Shown: positions 14,634-23,315 of the stretch, piece after piece
How the letters are laid out: the number at the start of each line of letters is the position of its first letter
Numbering within the stretch: the stretch's first letter is position 1
Origin: an uncultured Lachnospiraceae bacterium
GTDB lineage: Bacteria; Bacillota_A; Clostridia; Lachnospirales; Lachnospiraceae
DNA: 30,591 nt
NCBI GenBank assembly: GCA_902787595.1
Contig: CADAHD010000008.1
Span: 1 to 30,591 of the forward strand
Direction: 5' to 3'
Program-made: the position numbers and the translations under genes
The notes under the pieces: generated by a model
Told to the model about the DNA's origin: nothing
Databases searched by the model: none
The model's input: the letters and a program-made list of their open reading frames with translations, nothing else

Positions 14634-16088
14634 ATGACAAAAACAGTCTACGACGAGCGAAACATCGCCATGATGATGGACTTATACGAGCTCACCATGG
14701 CCAACGGTTATTATCTGCAGGAGGCCTCCAAGTGCAGGGTTGCATTTGACGTGTTCTACCGCCGTAATCCCGACGGCGGCGGTTTTGCGGTCTTTGCGGG
14801 ACTTGAGCAGATACTGCAGTATCTGGAAGGTCTGCATTTCGGGGATGATGATGTGGAATACCTTCGCTCCCTTAATATGTTTGACGACAAGTTCCTTGCA
14901 TACTTAAGGGATTTCCGTTTCACAGGTGATGTATATGCATTTCCTGAGGGTTCGGTAATGTATCCCGGTGAGCCCGTGATCACTGTGGTGGCGGATCTGG
15001 TGCAGGCTCAGATAATAGAGACCGAGCTTCTGGCACAGATCAATCATCAGAGTCTGGTAGCCACCAAGGCCTGCCGCATTGTGCGCGCAGCCGGGGGCAG
15101 AGCGGTATCGGATTTTGGCGCAAGACGCGCCCATAATAATGACGCAGCCATTTACGGGGCAAGAGCCTGCTATATAGGCGGCGTAAACGGCACGGCTACG
15201 GTAAGCGCCGGCCAGGATTTCAATATACCCGTAAGCGGCACAATGGCTCACAGCTGGGTAATGTTCTACAAAGATGAGCTTACCGCTTTCCGCAAATTTG
15301 CGGATATATATCCCAATAACTGCATTCTTCTTGTGGATACCTACGATGTGTTAAAGAGCGGCGTGCCCAATGCCATAAAGGTATTTCAGGAGATGAAGGA
15401 TAAGGGCATAGAGTCAAAGAATTACGGCATACGTCTTGATTCGGGCGACCTTGCATATCTTTCCAGAAAAGCCAGAAAGATGCTGGATGCCGCAGGCTTT
15501 ACCGCAGCAAAGATAGTAGTTTCCAACTCGCTGGATGAGTATACCATCCGTTCCATCATCGAGCAGGGCGGACGCATTGATGCCTTCGGCGTAGGCGAGA
15601 GAATGATCACAGCCAGGTCGGAGCCTGTATTTGGCGCTGTTTACAAGCTTTGCGCTGTTGAAGAAAACGGTGTGATGCAGCCCAGGATCAAGATAAGCGA
15701 AAATATCGAAAAGGTTACCAATCCCGGTCTTAAGAGGGTATACCGCGTATATAACGCCGATGGACACAGCATCTGTGATGTTCTGGCCAAGCATGATGAG
15801 GAGGCTTCTTCCATAAATGCGCTGATCGATCCCGATAAGCCCTGGAAGAAATATCCTGTAGACAATTATACTTTCAAGGAGATGCAGCAGTGCATGATGA
15901 AAGAAGGAAAACGCTGCATGGAAGCCGAGACCATGACCGTGATAAGAAACCGCTTAAAACAGCAGCTTGAGAACGAGCTCTGGGAAGAGGAACAGCGTTT
16001 TGAGAATCCTCATGTTCACTATCTTGATATGAGCCCTGCATATTACAGCGAGAAGATGAAGCTTCTCGAAGAGGGCAGCTGCGCATAA
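14634..16088 (+). CDS. pncB: Nicotinate phosphoribosyltransferase
   Basis: A 484-residue enzyme that joins nicotinate and PRPP to nicotinate mononucleotide, the entry step of the Preiss-Handler NAD salvage route, with ATP hydrolysis. The N-terminal DLYELTMANGYY, the middle EFGARRAH-type segment (here DFGARRAHN), SGTMAHSWVMF with His206, and IRLDSGDLAYLS are all diagnostic. Length fits the Firmicutes group. AAGGAG precedes the ATG. It lies 75 bp after the aminotransferase gene on the same strand with no clear promoter or terminator between them, so they may share a transcript. The next element is the trp promoter. Confidence 0.96.
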   Translation: MTKTVYDERNIAMMMDLYELTMANGYYLQEASKCRVAFDVFYRRNPDGGGFAVFAGLEQILQYLEGLHFGDDDVEYLRSLNMFDDKFLAYLRDFRFTGDVYAFPEGSVMYPGEPVITVVADLVQAQIIETELLAQINHQSLVATKACRIVRAAGGRAVSDFGARRAHNNDAAIYGARACYIGGVNGTATVSAGQDFNIPVSGTMAHSWVMFYKDELTAFRKFADIYPNNCILLVDTYDVLKSGVPNAIKVFQEMKDKGIESKNYGIRLDSGDLAYLSRKARKMLDAAGFTAAKIVVSNSLDEYTIRSIIEQGGRIDAFGVGERMITARSEPVFGAVYKLCAVEENGVMQPRIKISENIEKVTNPGLKRVYRVYNADGHSICDVLAKHDEEASSINALIDPDKPWKKYPVDNYTFKEMQQCMMKEGKRCMEAETMTVIRNRLKQQLENELWEEEQRFENPHVHYLDMSPAYYSEKMKLLEEGSCA

Positions 16089-16095
16089 AAAAATA

Positions 16096-16124
16096 TTGAC
16101 ATCATGAGTAAGCAGTGCTAAAAT
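16096..16124 (+). promoter_or_regulatory. trp operon promoter
   Basis: TTGACA (16096-16101), 17-base spacer, TAAAAT (16119-16124). The start of transcription is predicted near 16131, at the 5' edge of the T-box leader. Confidence 0.88.
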
Positions 16125-16130
16125 TCGTAA

Positions 16131-16416
16131 CTAGCTTAATAAACCAATGATGCGGAAGTAAAGGCGATGATGCCTCCACAGCGAATCCGGGATGGTGAGA
16201 GCCGGAAGAGAAACAAGCCGTCATAATGGGCCGCGGAGGGTGCAGGGAAAAGCGCAGTGAGCTTAGTATTCTGCAACGTGTAGGCATACGTCAGTTGCCG
16301 GGGATATGCTGGTATCCCGCAAAGAGTGCGGCTGTATTGTCGCAAAACAGGGTGGCACCGCGGATAAAAGATTATTCGTCCCTGACAGAAAGTATATTTC
16401 TGTCAGGGACTTTTTT
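16131..16416 (+). promoter_or_regulatory. Tryptophan T-box leader with UGG specifier
   Basis: The conserved T-box AGGGTGGCACCGCGG lies at 16349-16363, preceding the antiterminator/terminator switch. In stem I, GCGG near 16152 pairs with CCGC at 16231-16234 and ATGATG near 16168 pairs with CGTCAT at 16219-16224. These flank an internal loop whose 3' side reads AATGGG, so the specifier codon is UGG (16227-16229), Trp. The AGTA loop-E-like segment and the GATGGTGAGAGCC apical part are also present. Uncharged tRNA-Trp should bind the specifier and the T-box bulge and allow transcription into trpE. Confidence 0.95.
16378..16416 (+). terminator. T-box regulated terminator
   Basis: GTCCCTGACAGAAA (16378-16391) pairs perfectly over 14 bp with 16397-16410 around GTATA, followed by six T. 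It is the terminator alternative to the T-box antiterminator. Confidence 0.95.
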
Positions 16417-16441
16417 AATGCAGTAAGGAGGAGATGAGAGC

Positions 16442-17923
16442 ATGAATATTACGCCGGATGTTGAAGAAGTAAAGCGTCTGTCAAAAGACGGGAGATACGA
16501 CGTACTGCCTTTGAGCGCATCGATACTCTCGGATTTTACGACCCCTATCGAGACACTGCGGATCCTTAAAGCAGCATCAAAGCACTGCTATCTTTTGGAA
16601 TCTGCGCAATCGGTGGATAAATGGGGGCGCTATTCTTTTCTGGGATATGATCCCAAGCTGGCTGTAAGCTGCAGGGATTCAAAGGGCTGCATAGAGTATG
16701 CAGACGGTCAGAAGGAGACCGTGGATATGCCCGATCCTTCGGGATATCTGAGAGAGCTTCTGTCTCATTACAGAAGCCCTAAGATAGAGGGGCTTCCCGC
16801 ATTCACCGGTGGTTTTGTGGGATATTTCTCTTACGATTATCTGACCTACAGCGAGCCCACGACCCGCTGCAACGCCGAAGACAGCGAAGGCTTTCAGGAT
16901 ATGGACCTGATGCTTTTTGACAAGGTTATTGCTTTTGACAATGTAAGGCAGAAGATAATACTTATCGTGAACATCAAGCTGGATGATCCTGAGGAGTCCT
17001 ATAAAAGGGGCTGTGAAGAGTTAAAAGCCATGGCAGAGCTTTTAAAGAACGGCCAAAAGAATGTTGAACAGCCCGGAAAGCTTTTGGGTGAGGTTGAGCC
17101 GTTATTTAATAAAGAGCAGTATTGCGAGATGGTTGAGAAGGGAAAGAGCTATATACGTGAGGGTGACATCTTCCAGATAGTGCTTTCAAACAGGATGAGC
17201 GCTCCTTTTGAGGGAAGCCTTTTAAATACTTACCGCTGCCTTCGCACTATCAATCCTTCGCCTTACATGTTCTACTTCTCCGGCACCGATGTGGAAGTTG
17301 CGGGCGCATCACCCGAGACACTGGTTAAGCTTGAGGACGGCGTACTCCATACTTTCCCCCTTGCAGGCACCAGACCCCGCGGCAAGACAGAGGCCGAGGA
17401 TAAGGCGCTTGAAGAAGAACTTCTGGCTGATGAAAAGGAACTGGCAGAGCACAACATGCTGGTAGACTTAGGCCGCAACGACCTGGGCAGGATAAGCAGG
17501 TTTGGCACGGTGCAGGTTGAAAAGCTTCATTCGATAGAAAGATATTCGCATGTTATGCATATAGGTTCCACGGTGCGTGGTGAGATCCGCGAGGATAAGG
17601 ATGCGCTGGATGCGATAGAAGCGGTGCTGCCTGCGGGAACCTTATCCGGAGCGCCCAAGATCCGTGCCTGCCAGCTCATAGGCAAGCTGGAAAACTGTAA
17701 ACGCGGCATATACGGCGGAGCGATAGGCTACATCGATTTTGGCGGTAACATGGATACCTGCATCGCCATCCGCATAGCATATAAAAAGAACGGCAAGGTT
17801 TTTGTAAGGACAGGCGCAGGCATAGTAGCGGATTCGGATCCCGAAAAGGAATACCAGGAATGTCTCAACAAGGCCGGAGCTGTGGTAAAGGCTCTTAAGA
17901 GCGCGGAAAGCGAGGTGCTGTGA
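16442..17923 (+). CDS. trpE: Anthranilate synthase component I
   Basis: A 493-residue chorismate-using enzyme; with TrpG it forms anthranilate, the first committed step to tryptophan. The N-terminal feedback site LLES (51-54) with Ser65 ten residues on is present, so inhibition by tryptophan is expected. The C-terminal chorismate-binding domain has FQIVLSNRM, NPSPYMFYF, FPLAGTRPRGKT, GRNDLGRI and the GAPKIRACQ / GGAIGYIDF end. It opens the operon 26 bp after the T-box terminator; AGGAG lies 8 bases before the ATG. The stop overlaps the trpG start by one base. Confidence 0.98.
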   Translation: MNITPDVEEVKRLSKDGRYDVLPLSASILSDFTTPIETLRILKAASKHCYLLESAQSVDKWGRYSFLGYDPKLAVSCRDSKGCIEYADGQKETVDMPDPSGYLRELLSHYRSPKIEGLPAFTGGFVGYFSYDYLTYSEPTTRCNAEDSEGFQDMDLMLFDKVIAFDNVRQKIILIVNIKLDDPEESYKRGCEELKAMAELLKNGQKNVEQPGKLLGEVEPLFNKEQYCEMVEKGKSYIREGDIFQIVLSNRMSAPFEGSLLNTYRCLRTINPSPYMFYFSGTDVEVAGASPETLVKLEDGVLHTFPLAGTRPRGKTEAEDKALEEELLADEKELAEHNMLVDLGRNDLGRISRFGTVQVEKLHSIERYSHVMHIGSTVRGEIREDKDALDAIEAVLPAGTLSGAPKIRACQLIGKLENCKRGIYGGAIGYIDFGGNMDTCIAIRIAYKKNGKVFVRTGAGIVADSDPEKEYQECLNKAGAVVKALKSAESEVL

Positions 17924-18486
17924 TGATACTTCTTATCGATAATTATGACAGTTTTTCCTATAACCTTTATCAGCTGGTAGGGGAGATAAACCCGGATATA
18001 AAGGTGATCAGAAATGACGATATGACAGTTGATGAGATAAGGGCTCTGGCACCGGAACGGATAATACTTTCTCCCGGACCAGGCAGGCCCGAGGATGCCG
18101 GCGTCATCATAGACTGCGTAAAGGAACTGGGCGGCGTTATCCCCATCCTGGGCGTATGCCTGGGGCATCAGGCTATATGCGCGGCCTACGGCGCAACGGT
18201 AACATATGCAAAGCAGCTTATGCACGGCAAACAGTCTGTGGCAAAGCTGGATACAGGCAGCCTTTTATTTAAAGGCTGTAATGAGAAGAGCCCCGTGGCG
18301 CGTTATCACTCCCTGGCGGCAGATCCCGATACCATACCGGACTGCCTTAAAGTAACGGCAAGAACGGAAGACGGCGAAGTAATGGCCGTTGAACATAAGG
18401 ACAAACAGGTTTACGGACTTCAGTTCCATCCGGAATCCATATTGACACCGGAAGGCAGGCAGATGCTTAAGAACTTTCTGGGGTAA
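17923..18486 (+). CDS. trpG: Anthranilate synthase component II (glutamine amidotransferase)
   Basis: A 187-residue class I amidotransferase that supplies ammonia from glutamine to TrpE. It begins MILLIDNYDSFSYNLYQ. The catalytic triad is Cys79 (GVCLGHQAI), His169 and Glu171 (FHPESI). SPGPGRPEDAG forms the oxyanion-side motif. I chose the ATG at 17923 over a GTG three bases upstream because GAGGT sits 6 bases before the ATG. TGATG overlap with trpE indicates coupling. A gap of 70 bp with a palindromic repeat separates it from trpD; it is not fused to trpD as in enterobacteria. A shared role in folate synthesis is possible as no separate pabA is here. Confidence 0.97.
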   Translation: MILLIDNYDSFSYNLYQLVGEINPDIKVIRNDDMTVDEIRALAPERIILSPGPGRPEDAGVIIDCVKELGGVIPILGVCLGHQAICAAYGATVTYAKQLMHGKQSVAKLDTGSLLFKGCNEKSPVARYHSLAADPDTIPDCLKVTARTEDGEVMAVEHKDKQVYGLQFHPESILTPEGRQMLKNFLG

Positions 18487-18504
18487 AGCAGCTTAAAGAG
18501 CTTA

Positions 18505-18530
18505 TCATCCTGAGCGAAGCGAAGGATCTT
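18505..18530 (+). repeat. TCCTGAGCGAAGCGAAGGATC intergenic repeat, copy 1
   Basis: The unit tcatcctgagcgaagcgaag, followed by gatctt, has ATCCT and AGGAT arms around a GAGCGAAGCGA core. It sits between trpG and trpD. Elements of this sequence are a widespread bacterial intergenic repeat, from memory. Confidence 0.85.
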
Positions 18531-18556
18531 ATCAATAATCTAAGGAGGATACAATA

Positions 18557-19573
18557 ATGATCAAAGAAGCAATCGTAAAGATCGTGAACAAAGAAGACCT
18601 TACCTATGATGAAGCCTATACCGTAATGAACGAGATCATGAGCGGTGAGACTTCCGCCACGCAGAATGCGGCGTTCCTTTCTGCGCTTTCAACAAAGAGC
18701 GCAAGGGCCGAGACCACTGATGAGATCGCAGGATGCGCTGCAGCAATGCGCGAGCATGCGATCCCCGTTAATACCGGCATGGATGTATTCGAGATAGTGG
18801 GAACCGGCGGAGATAACGCAGGCAGCTTTAATATTTCCACAACTTCCGCGCTGGTTGCGGCAGCAGGCGGCATGAAGGTAGCTAAGCACGGTAACCGCGC
18901 GGCTTCGTCCTTATGCGGCACCGCAGACTGTCTGGAAGCGCTGGGCGTGAACATACAGCAGGAGCCTGAAAAGTGCATTGAGCTTTTGAAGGAAGCAGGC
19001 ATGTGCTTCTTCTTTGCCCAGAAATATCATACCTCAATGAAATATGTAGGACCTATCCGCAAGGAGCTGGGCTTCCGCACGGTGTTCAATATACTGGGGC
19101 CTCTTACCAATCCCGGAAGACCCACAATGCAGCTTTTGGGCGTATATGACGAATATCTGGTAATGCCGCTTACACAGGTTCTCATAAGCCTGGGCGTAAA
19201 ACGCGGAATGGTGGTTTACGGGCAGGATAAACTGGATGAGATATCAATGAGCGCGCCTACCACAGTGAGCGAGATAAGAGACGGCTGGTATAAGTCTTAT
19301 GTGATCAAACCCGAAGATTTCGGATTCAGCAGATGCACAAAGGAAGAACTTAAGGGCGGAGTGCCTGCTGATAACGCCGAGATTACCAAGGCCATACTTA
19401 AGGGCGAGAAAGGACCCAAGCGTGATGCAGTCCTTATGAATGCGGGCGCATCTCTCTACATCGGCGGCAAGGCCGACAGCATGGCTGACGGCGTTAAGCT
19501 GGCTGCAGAGCTCATAGACAGCGGAGCGGCGTACAAAACCCTCGAGAAAGTAATAGAAGTAAGTAACCGATAA
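18557..19573 (+). CDS. trpD: Anthranilate phosphoribosyltransferase
   Basis: A 338-residue enzyme that transfers phosphoribose from PRPP to anthranilate. The PRPP-binding GTGGD is in [17 protein letters not shown], followed by [21 protein letters not shown] for anthranilate and Mg. The middle shows [21 protein letters not shown] and [10 protein letters not shown], and GVYDEYL near residue 195. Length is typical. AAGGAGG precedes the ATG. It lies between two intergenic repeat clusters, with 151 bp before trpC, an unusually long gap for this operon. Confidence 0.98.
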   Translation: MIKEAIVKIVNKEDLTYDEAYTVMNEIMSGETSATQNAAFLSALSTKSARAETTDEIAGCAAAMREHAIPVNTGMDVFEIVGTGGDNAGSFNISTTSALVAAAGGMKVAKHGNRAASSLCGTADCLEALGVNIQQEPEKCIELLKEAGMCFFFAQKYHTSMKYVGPIRKELGFRTVFNILGPLTNPGRPTMQLLGVYDEYLVMPLTQVLISLGVKRGMVVYGQDKLDEISMSAPTTVSEIRDGWYKSYVIKPEDFGFSRCTKEELKGGVPADNAEITKAILKGEKGPKRDAVLMNAGASLYIGGKADSMADGVKLAAELIDSGAAYKTLEKVIEVSNR

Positions 19574-19574
19574 A

Positions 19575-19660
19575 GTCACCCTGAGCGCCTGCAAGGGATC
19601 ATGAAAGACACCCTGAGCGCGCCGGGTCATCCTGAGCGTAAGCGAAGGATCTTGAAAGAC
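19575..19660 (+). repeat. Cluster of GAGCG/AAGGATC repeats between trpD and trpC
   Basis: Three related units follow one another: a full variant at 19575-19609 (gtcaccctgagcgcctgcaa...gatcatgaaagac), a truncated one near 19609-19625 (accctgagcgcgccggg) and a full one at 19626-19660 (gtcatcctgagcgtaagcga...gatcttgaaagac). The last is closest to copy 1 at 18505. Confidence 0.85.
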
Positions 19661-19724
19661 TTGAGGCATAGACAAAAGCCCAGGTTAGAGAACAATTATC
19701 GCTATCATACTAAGGAGCAAACAT

Positions 19725-20537
19725 ATGACTATCCTTGACCAGCTGGCCGGCCATGCGCGCGAGCGCGTGGCTGCGGCGAAAAAGAATATAAGCCCCGAAA
19801 GCATGCGCCGTGAAGCGGAGGCAATGGCAAAGGGCAGCTTCGTTTTCGAAGAGGCGCTTAAGAAACCGGACATCAGCTTTATCTGCGAGTGCAAGAAGGC
19901 CTCGCCTTCTAAAGGTCTTATAGCGCCTGACTTTCCTTATCTTCAGATCGCTGAGGATTATGAGGCTGCGGGGGCCGATGCCATATCCGTGCTCACCGAG
20001 CCCAAGTGGTTTCTGGGCAGCGATGAGTATCTTAAGGAGATAACGCAGGCGGTATCCATACCCTGCATACGCAAGGACTTTACCGTGGATGAGTATATGA
20101 TCTACGAGGCAAAGACCCTGGGCGCGTCCGCAGTGCTTCTTATCTGTTCGATCCTTGATAAAGAGCAGATAAAGGAGTATATTGCGATAAGTGATTCGCT
20201 GGGGCTGTCCGCGCTGGTGGAAACGCACGACGAGGCTGAAGCGGAGACGGCTCTGGATGCAGGCGGCCGCATCATCGGAGTGAACAATCGTAATCTGAAG
20301 GATTTTTCCGTGGATACGGGCAACAGCAGGCGTCTTCGCAGCCTGATACCTGCCGATAAGATATTCGTATCCGAGAGCGGCGTGAGTACGGCTGAGGATG
20401 TGGCTGCGCTTAGAGCTGCCGGCGTCGATGCGGTACTCGTAGGCGAGGCGCTCATGCGCGCCGCCGACAAGACTGCCAAACTCCGGGAATTAAAAAACCG
20501 GGGGGACGGTCCTCGGGGTTTTGGTGGCCTCTCATGA
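19725..20537 (+). CDS. trpC: Indole-3-glycerol-phosphate synthase
   Basis: A 270-residue TIM-barrel enzyme that closes the indole ring, forming indole-3-glycerol phosphate. Motifs include FICECKKASPSKGLIAPDF, AGADAISVLTEPKWF, CIRKDFTVDEYMIYEAK, GVNNRNLKDFSVDTG and FVSESGVSTAEDV. The usual end is near the EALMRA...KLREL segment; here 14 more residues (KNRGDGPRGFGGLS) follow, encoded by a GGGGAC-type palindromic repeat at 20497-20520, so the C-terminal tail seems derived from repeat insertion. AAGGAG lies upstream of the ATG. The stop overlaps the trpF start in ATGA. Confidence 0.97.
   Translation: MTILDQLAGHARERVAAAKKNISPESMRREAEAMAKGSFVFEEALKKPDISFICECKKASPSKGLIAPDFPYLQIAEDYEAAGADAISVLTEPKWFLGSDEYLKEITQAVSIPCIRKDFTVDEYMIYEAKTLGASAVLLICSILDKEQIKEYIAISDSLGLSALVETHDEAEAETALDAGGRIIGVNNRNLKDFSVDTGNSRRLRSLIPADKIFVSESGVSTAEDVAALRAAGVDAVLVGEALMRAADKTAKLRELKNRGDGPRGFGGLS
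20497..20520 (+). repeat. Imperfect GGGGACGGTCC palindromic repeat in the trpC 3' end
   Basis: AAACC-like and GGTTT-like arms flank ggggggacggtcctcgggg. It is a copy of the GGGGACNGTCCCC class; a related copy is at 21140-21152 just after trpF. Confidence 0.7.
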
Positions 20538-21133
20538 GCAGGATCAAACTCTGCGGCATGACCCGTCCTGAAGACATCGTTGCCGTAAACGAGACCAGGC
20601 CCGAATATATCGGCTTTGTTTTCTGGGAGCCTTCTAAACGATACATATCAAAGCAGGCGGCAGCAGAGCTTAAGAAAATGTTATCGCCGGATATCATGGC
20701 TGTGGGCGTATTTGTAAACGAGGCGGTAGAAAAAGCTGCAGAGATCGCAGAGGCAGGTGTGATCGATCTTATACAGCTGCACGGGGATGAAGACGAGGCC
20801 TATATAAGCCGCCTGCGCGCGCTTACCGGCAAACCGCTGATACAGGCGATAAGGATCACAGGCCCTGCGGATATCGAAAAAGCCGAAAGATCCACTGCCG
20901 ATCATATTCTTCTGGATTCAGGCAAGGGCGGTGGAAGGACCATAGACTGGGAGCTGGCAGCTAAGATAAGCCGCCCCTATTTCCTGGCGGGAGGCTTGAA
21001 TCTCGAAAATGTAAGCGCCGCCATCGAAAAGCTGCATCCGTATGCGGTGGATGTAAGCAGCGGCATAGAAAGCGGCGGACATAAGGATGCCGTCAAAATG
21101 AAAGAGTTTGTAAAAGCTGTCAGGGAGGCTTGA
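20534..21133 (+). CDS. trpF: Phosphoribosylanthranilate isomerase
   Basis: A 199-residue TIM-barrel isomerase converting phosphoribosylanthranilate to its ribulose form. The N-terminal KLCGMTRPEDI holds the catalytic Cys, and ILLDSGKGGGRTIDWELA holds the catalytic Asp. YFLAGGLNLENV and VDVSSGIESGGHKD complete the phosphate site. The length is normal and the protein is not fused to TrpC. The start overlaps trpC by 4 bases. A 55-bp gap with a short palindrome separates it from trpB. Confidence 0.97.
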   Translation: MSRIKLCGMTRPEDIVAVNETRPEYIGFVFWEPSKRYISKQAAAELKKMLSPDIMAVGVFVNEAVEKAAEIAEAGVIDLIQLHGDEDEAYISRLRALTGKPLIQAIRITGPADIEKAERSTADHILLDSGKGGGRTIDWELAAKISRPYFLAGGLNLENVSAAIEKLHPYAVDVSSGIESGGHKDAVKMKEFVKAVREA

Positions 21134-21139
21134 GGACAA

Positions 21140-21152
21140 GGGGACTGTCCCT
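21140..21152 (+). repeat. GGGGACTGTCCCT palindrome between trpF and trpB
   Basis: GGGAC and GTCCC arms flank a single T. It resembles the element absorbed in the trpC 3' end. No T run follows, so it is not a classic terminator. Confidence 0.6.
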
Positions 21153-21188
21153 GCATTCTCATCAACACATACATAGGAGGATTACACA

Positions 21189-22379
21189 ATGACTAACGAG
21201 AAAGGACGCTTTGGCGTACACGGCGGGCAATACATACCCGAGACTCTGATGAACGCCGTGATAGAGCTGGAAGAAGCTTACAATAAATTTAAAGCGGATC
21301 CCGAGTTTAACAGGGAGCTTACGGAGCTGTTCAACGAATACGCCGGCAGGCCCTCACGTCTGTATTATGCAGAGAAGATGACAAAGGATCTGGGCGGCGC
21401 AAAGATCTACCTTAAAAGAGAGGATCTGAATCACACCGGCTCACATAAGATAAACAACGTGCTGGGACAGGCGCTTCTTGCCAAGAAAATGGGCAAGACC
21501 AGACTGATAGCCGAAACCGGCGCAGGCCAGCATGGCGTGGCAACGGCGACTGCTGCAGCTCTTATGGGAATGGAGTGCGTGGTGTTCATGGGCGAAGAAG
21601 ATACCAAGCGTCAGGCACTTAACGTATACCGCATGCGTCTGCTGGGATCGGAAGTCATACCGGTAAAGAGCGGCACTGCAACGCTTAAGGACGCCGTAAG
21701 CGAGGCCATGAGAGAATGGACCAGCCGCATCAGCGATACGCATTATTGTCTGGGGTCTGTAATGGGCCCTCATCCCTTCCCTACTATTGTAAGGGATTTT
21801 CAGTCTGTGATCTCAAAAGAGATCAAGCAGCAGATGCTGGAAAAGGAAGGCAGGCTGCCCGATGCGGTCATCGCCTGTGTGGGCGGCGGCTCAAATGCGA
21901 TGGGAAGCTTCTATAATTTTATTGAAGATAAAGAAGTGGCTCTGATAGGCTGTGAGGCTGCAGGCCGCGGAATTGACGGCTTTGAAACAGCTGCTACCAT
22001 AAATACAGGACGCCTGGGCATCTTTCATGGAATGAAGAGTTATTTCTGCCAGGATGAATACGGCCAGATAGCTCCCGTGTATTCCATAAGCGCCGGTCTT
22101 GATTATCCCGGCATAGGACCCGAACATGCTTGGCTGCATGATACCGGCCGCGCGCAGTATGTGCCGGTTACCGATGATGAAGCGGTAGAGGCGTTTGAAT
22201 ACCTTTCACGCACGGAAGGCATAATACCGGCTATCGAGTCCGCTCATGCAGTGGCTCATGCAAAAAAGATCGCGCCGGCTATGGATAAGGATAAGATAAT
22301 AGTCATTACGATCTCGGGCCGCGGTGACAAGGACTGCGCCGCTATAGCAAGATACAGAGGAGAAGACATAAATGAGTAG
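21189..22379 (+). CDS. trpB: Tryptophan synthase beta chain
   Basis: A 396-residue PLP enzyme that joins indole and serine. The PLP Lys is K87 in [26 protein letters not shown] carries the catalytic Glu; [13 protein letters not shown] binds the PLP phosphate. The N-terminal [13 protein letters not shown] and [10 protein letters not shown] are those of the TrpB1 type that pairs with TrpA. AGGAGG precedes the ATG. It overlaps trpA by 8 bases, consistent with balanced synthesis of the two subunits. Confidence 0.98.
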   Translation: MTNEKGRFGVHGGQYIPETLMNAVIELEEAYNKFKADPEFNRELTELFNEYAGRPSRLYYAEKMTKDLGGAKIYLKREDLNHTGSHKINNVLGQALLAKKMGKTRLIAETGAGQHGVATATAAALMGMECVVFMGEEDTKRQALNVYRMRLLGSEVIPVKSGTATLKDAVSEAMREWTSRISDTHYCLGSVMGPHPFPTIVRDFQSVISKEIKQQMLEKEGRLPDAVIACVGGGSNAMGSFYNFIEDKEVALIGCEAAGRGIDGFETAATINTGRLGIFHGMKSYFCQDEYGQIAPVYSISAGLDYPGIGPEHAWLHDTGRAQYVPVTDDEAVEAFEYLSRTEGIIPAIESAHAVAHAKKIAPAMDKDKIIVITISGRGDKDCAAIARYRGEDINE

Positions 22380-23139
22380 AATAGCAGAAGCATTTAAGAA
22401 GAAAGCATTTATCCCTTTTATTACCTGCGGTGATCCGGATATAGAGACCACAAAGGCGGCGGTGCGCGCCATGGTCGAGAACGGCGCGGATATGATAGAG
22501 CTGGGCATTCCCTTTTCCGATCCCACGGCAGAAGGCCCCGTTATACAGGGGGCCAATGTGCGCGCGCTTTCGGGCGGCATCACTACGGATAAGGTGTTTG
22601 ATATGGTCAGGGATCTCAGGAAAGACATCACCATCCCTCTGCTTTTTATGACCTATGCGAACGTGGTATACTCCTATGGAGCAGAGAAGTTCATATCGCT
22701 CTGTAAGGAAACAGGCATCGACGGACTGATACTGCCTGATGTTCCCTATGAAGAGAAGGAGGAATTCTCCGGGCTTTGCGATAAGTATGATGTGGCGCTG
22801 GTAAGCTTTATAGCGCCCACATCCGAAAACCGCATCGCCATGATAGCTAAGGAAGCCAAAGGCTTTATATACGTGGTATCCAGTCTGGGCGTGACCGGAG
22901 TGCGCAGCGAGATAAAGACGGATCTTGCTTCCATAGTAAAGATCATCCGCGAAAACACCGATGTGCCCTGTGCTATAGGATTCGGGATCTCTACGCCGGA
23001 GCAGGCCGCAAAAATGAGCGCCATAGCTGATGGCGTGATAATAGGCAGCGCCATTATCCGCCTGCTTGAAAAGCATGGCAAGGAAGCGCCTGAGTATATA
23101 GGGGAGTATGTGAAGAGTATTACAGACGCGATAAACTGA
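22372..23139 (+). CDS. trpA: Tryptophan synthase alpha chain
   Basis: A 255-residue TIM barrel that cleaves indole-3-glycerol phosphate and passes indole to TrpB. The catalytic Glu is E43 in [11 protein letters not shown]. The second acid, Asp60 in Salmonella, is Glu54 here (SDPTAEGP), a variant that I recall as common in Clostridia. [29 protein letters not shown] and [10 protein letters not shown] (phosphate site) are present. It is the last trp gene. No clear terminator hairpin follows; a run of eight A and then the tRNA-Lys promoter come next, so some read-through is possible. Confidence 0.97.
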   Translation: MSRIAEAFKKKAFIPFITCGDPDIETTKAAVRAMVENGADMIELGIPFSDPTAEGPVIQGANVRALSGGITTDKVFDMVRDLRKDITIPLLFMTYANVVYSYGAEKFISLCKETGIDGLILPDVPYEEKEEFSGLCDKYDVALVSFIAPTSENRIAMIAKEAKGFIYVVSSLGVTGVRSEIKTDLASIVKIIRENTDVPCAIGFGISTPEQAAKMSAIADGVIIGSAIIRLLEKHGKEAPEYIGEYVKSITDAIN

Positions 23140-23166
23140 AGTTCCTATTAGCAAAAAAAATACCAT

Positions 23167-23195
23167 TTGACAAGCAGGCCCGCTTATGATAAACT
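23167..23195 (+). promoter_or_regulatory. tRNA-Lys promoter
   Basis: TTGACA (23167-23172), 17-base spacer, TAAACT (23190-23195). The start would fall a few bases before the tRNA 5' end at 23209. Confidence 0.85.
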
Positions 23196-23208
23196 GTATC
23201 TTCGTGAC

Positions 23209-23281
23209 GGGCCACTAGCTCAGTCGGTAGAGCACTTGACTTTTAATCAAGTTGTCGGGGGTTCGATTCCCCCGTGGCTCA
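23209..23281 (+). tRNA. tRNA-Lys (anticodon TTT)
   Basis: A 73-base tRNA. The acceptor GGGCCAC pairs with GTGGCTC (one G-U), the D arm is GCTC/GAGC, the anticodon arm CTTGA/TCAAG encloses CTTTTAA with anticodon TTT, and the T arm GGGGG/CCCCC encloses TTCGATT. The discriminator is A. The 3' CCA is not encoded (ACG follows), so it must be added by nucleotidyltransferase. It has its own promoter and terminator and is a single-tRNA unit. Confidence 0.98.
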
Positions 23282-23289
23282 CGTCAAAG

Positions 23290-23315
23290 AAAAGCACTGG
23301 AAACAGTGCTTTTTT
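23290..23315 (+). terminator. tRNA-Lys terminator
   Basis: AAAAGCACTG (23290-23299) pairs with CAGTGCTTTT (23304-23313) around GAAA, followed by T to 23315. Confidence 0.9.

Noticed and set aside
19244..19675. Minus-strand ORF with QDPSLTLRMT-like repeats
   Set aside because: It is the antisense of trpD plus the intergenic repeats; such translations are typical repeat artefacts.
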